Assembly: GCF_026239695.1 (NCBI RefSeq)
Contig: NZ_JAPIVS010000004.1
Coordinates: forward strand, 62,001 to 126,000
Origin: Pedobacter sp. MC2016-15
Lineage (GTDB): Bacteria > Bacteroidota > Bacteroidia > Sphingobacteriales > Sphingobacteriaceae
Direction: 5' to 3'
DNA length: 64,000 nucleotides
Shown here: in pieces, positions 63,157-64,000 of the stretch
Layout of the letters: the number at the start of each line of letters is the position of its first letter
How positions within the stretch are numbered: position 1 is the first letter of the stretch
Notes under the pieces: model-generated
What the model saw: only the letters and a program-made list of their open reading frames with translations
Databases searched by the model: none
What the model was told of the DNA's origin: nothing
Position numbers and translations under genes: made by a program

Positions 63157-64000
63157 TCAATTGACATTTTGTTGCAGACGTCCTAATCTGGTCTTTATTT
63201 TCTTTGTGAGGTAATAATACATGATCATTTCATGCACCCGCTGGTCGTTGCTGAACAGTCTGTTGGTATGCATATGGAAAAGGTCGAATAACATTTTTTC
63301 CTTTTCATTTTCGTCACATTTTTCCAGTACGTTCAGAAAATACGCAGCTGTTTCTGATAGTTTTTTCTGAGTGTTCTTGTTTACGTGTATCACTGCGCTG
63401 TCGCTTAAAAAAGTTTTATAACCCAGGTTTATTTTCTTTGATCCTTCAGAAGGGAGCGCCATTTCGGCAGCGAACCGTGCCGCAGTTTGCTCTGCATAGC
63501 TCAGCTGCCGCTGTGTGCTGAATGCTGCGTCCATTACTTCTTCTATCAGAAGTATAGATTGATAATAATGACGGTTGACAGTACCTGGTTTGCCGAGCAG
63601 GTACAGGATCAGGTTACTGTTGTTGCTGAAACATTTCTCCACCAGCTCCATGCGTCCCGGTCCGTAACGTTCGGTTTCCCTGTGATAAGTTCTTAGCTGC
63701 AGGTCTGAGATCATTCCCGATTCAAAATATGGGGCAAGCAGATGCGAAAGCCTGGATATCAGCTCTGCGATATCTTCATTGCGGGCAGGTTTCAGTCGTA
63801 GCCGGATATGATAGGAGGGATCATTGTAACGGATAAAGAACCAGTTTTTCAGCTTCTTTTTCACAGTGCGGAGATAATCTCTGGCGATGATCAGCAATAT
63901 CGCATCACTGCTTGTGGGCTGACAGTAGATTTCAAAATAAACCCATTCTTCTCCTGGCAGAAAGGCACTTTTGATATTGATCAGGTTTTCTTTTTGTTGA
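63157..64000 (-). CDS. Lanthipeptide/thiopeptide dehydratase-type protein (LanB), C-terminal part, cut by the window edge
   Basis: The frame is open from the right edge to the stop TGA at 63157. It reads FLPGEEWVYFEIYC followed by WFFIRYNDPSYHIRLRL and a YGPGRMELVEK segment. This is the C-terminal 'thiopeptide-type bacteriocin biosynthesis' (SpaB C-terminal) domain of class I LanB dehydratases, which removes glutamate from glutamylated Ser/Thr to form dehydro-residues. At least 281 codons are inside the window; the start and N-terminal glutamylation domain lie to the right. No precursor peptide was found in the window. Confidence 0.82.
   Translation of the reverse strand, partial: QQKENLINIKSAFLPGEEWVYFEIYCQPTSSDAILLIIARDYLRTVKKKLKNWFFIRYNDPSYHIRLRLKPARNEDIAELISRLSHLLAPYFESGMISDLQLRTYHRETERYGPGRMELVEKCFSNNSNLILYLLGKPGTVNRHYYQSILLIEEVMDAAFSTQRQLSYAEQTAARFAAEMALPSEGSKKINLGYKTFLSDSAVIHVNKNTQKKLSETAAYFLNVLEKCDENEKEKMLFDLFHMHTNRLFSNDQRVHEMIMYYYLTKKIKTRLGRLQQNVN

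Overview
The window looks like a chromosomal segment of a Pedobacter-like member of the Sphingobacteriaceae (Bacteroidota). Supporting signs are two SusC/SusD outer-membrane uptake pairs, a type IX secretion plug-type protein, DUF2490, LytS/LytTR and hybrid two-component proteins, many secreted glycosidases, and Bacteroidota-style -7 promoter elements (TAnnTTTG) in front of many genes. The species is inferred from family content only. Nothing resembling a phage, IS element or CRISPR array was seen.

Layout. 1-13 kb is mostly housekeeping: an edge-truncated M13 peptidase with a structured leader, a GNAT acetyltransferase, ValRS, a stand-alone HsdR-N-type nuclease domain, DNA polymerase III delta, an EVE-domain protein, a thioesterase, a cytoplasmic alpha-amylase, a T9SS plug-like protein, an ABC-F ATPase and PyrD. 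13-20 kb has tRNA-Cys, a TrmH-type methyltransferase, a BamA/TamA-like lipoprotein, a patatin/Omp85 fusion, TspO and a second thioesterase. 20-31 kb holds a GH127 arabinofuranosidase, a cysteine desulfurase behind a SAM-I riboswitch, a MarR-GNAT fusion, a hybrid histidine kinase, a secreted nuclease and an aspartokinase.

31-36 kb is the most unusual part. A SusC/SusD pair is preceded by a 29-codon cysteine-rich reading frame, an intrinsic terminator and a matching antiterminator sequence. This has the layout of a cysteine-responsive transcription attenuator. The promoter of this unit carries a 17-bp palindrome that recurs (15 of 17 bases, similar spacing to the -7 element) at the promoter of the SAM-riboswitch cysteine desulfurase, which suggests a sulfur regulon. 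36-47 kb carries a GH35 beta-galactosidase, an lmo0937-type mini membrane protein, an SDR, an AlkA-type glycosylase, an ECF sigma factor, an OmpA-like protein, a PQQ-type sugar dehydrogenase, DUF2490 and a GAF-PAS hybrid kinase.

47-57 kb is a catabolic locus. SusC-SusD-SSS transporter-myo-inositol oxygenase run leftward; a LacI regulator and a divergent GH28 protein run rightward. Matching LacI-like sites lie in front of SusC and of GH28. 57-64 kb has a secreted protein of unknown function, a LytTR regulator and TPR histidine kinase pair, two tiny genes in tandem, a retropepsin-like protease, tRNA-Arg(CCG), an unknown protein, and the C-terminal part of a lanthipeptide/thiopeptide dehydratase-type protein (LanB) that runs off the right edge, so a RiPP cluster probably starts there.
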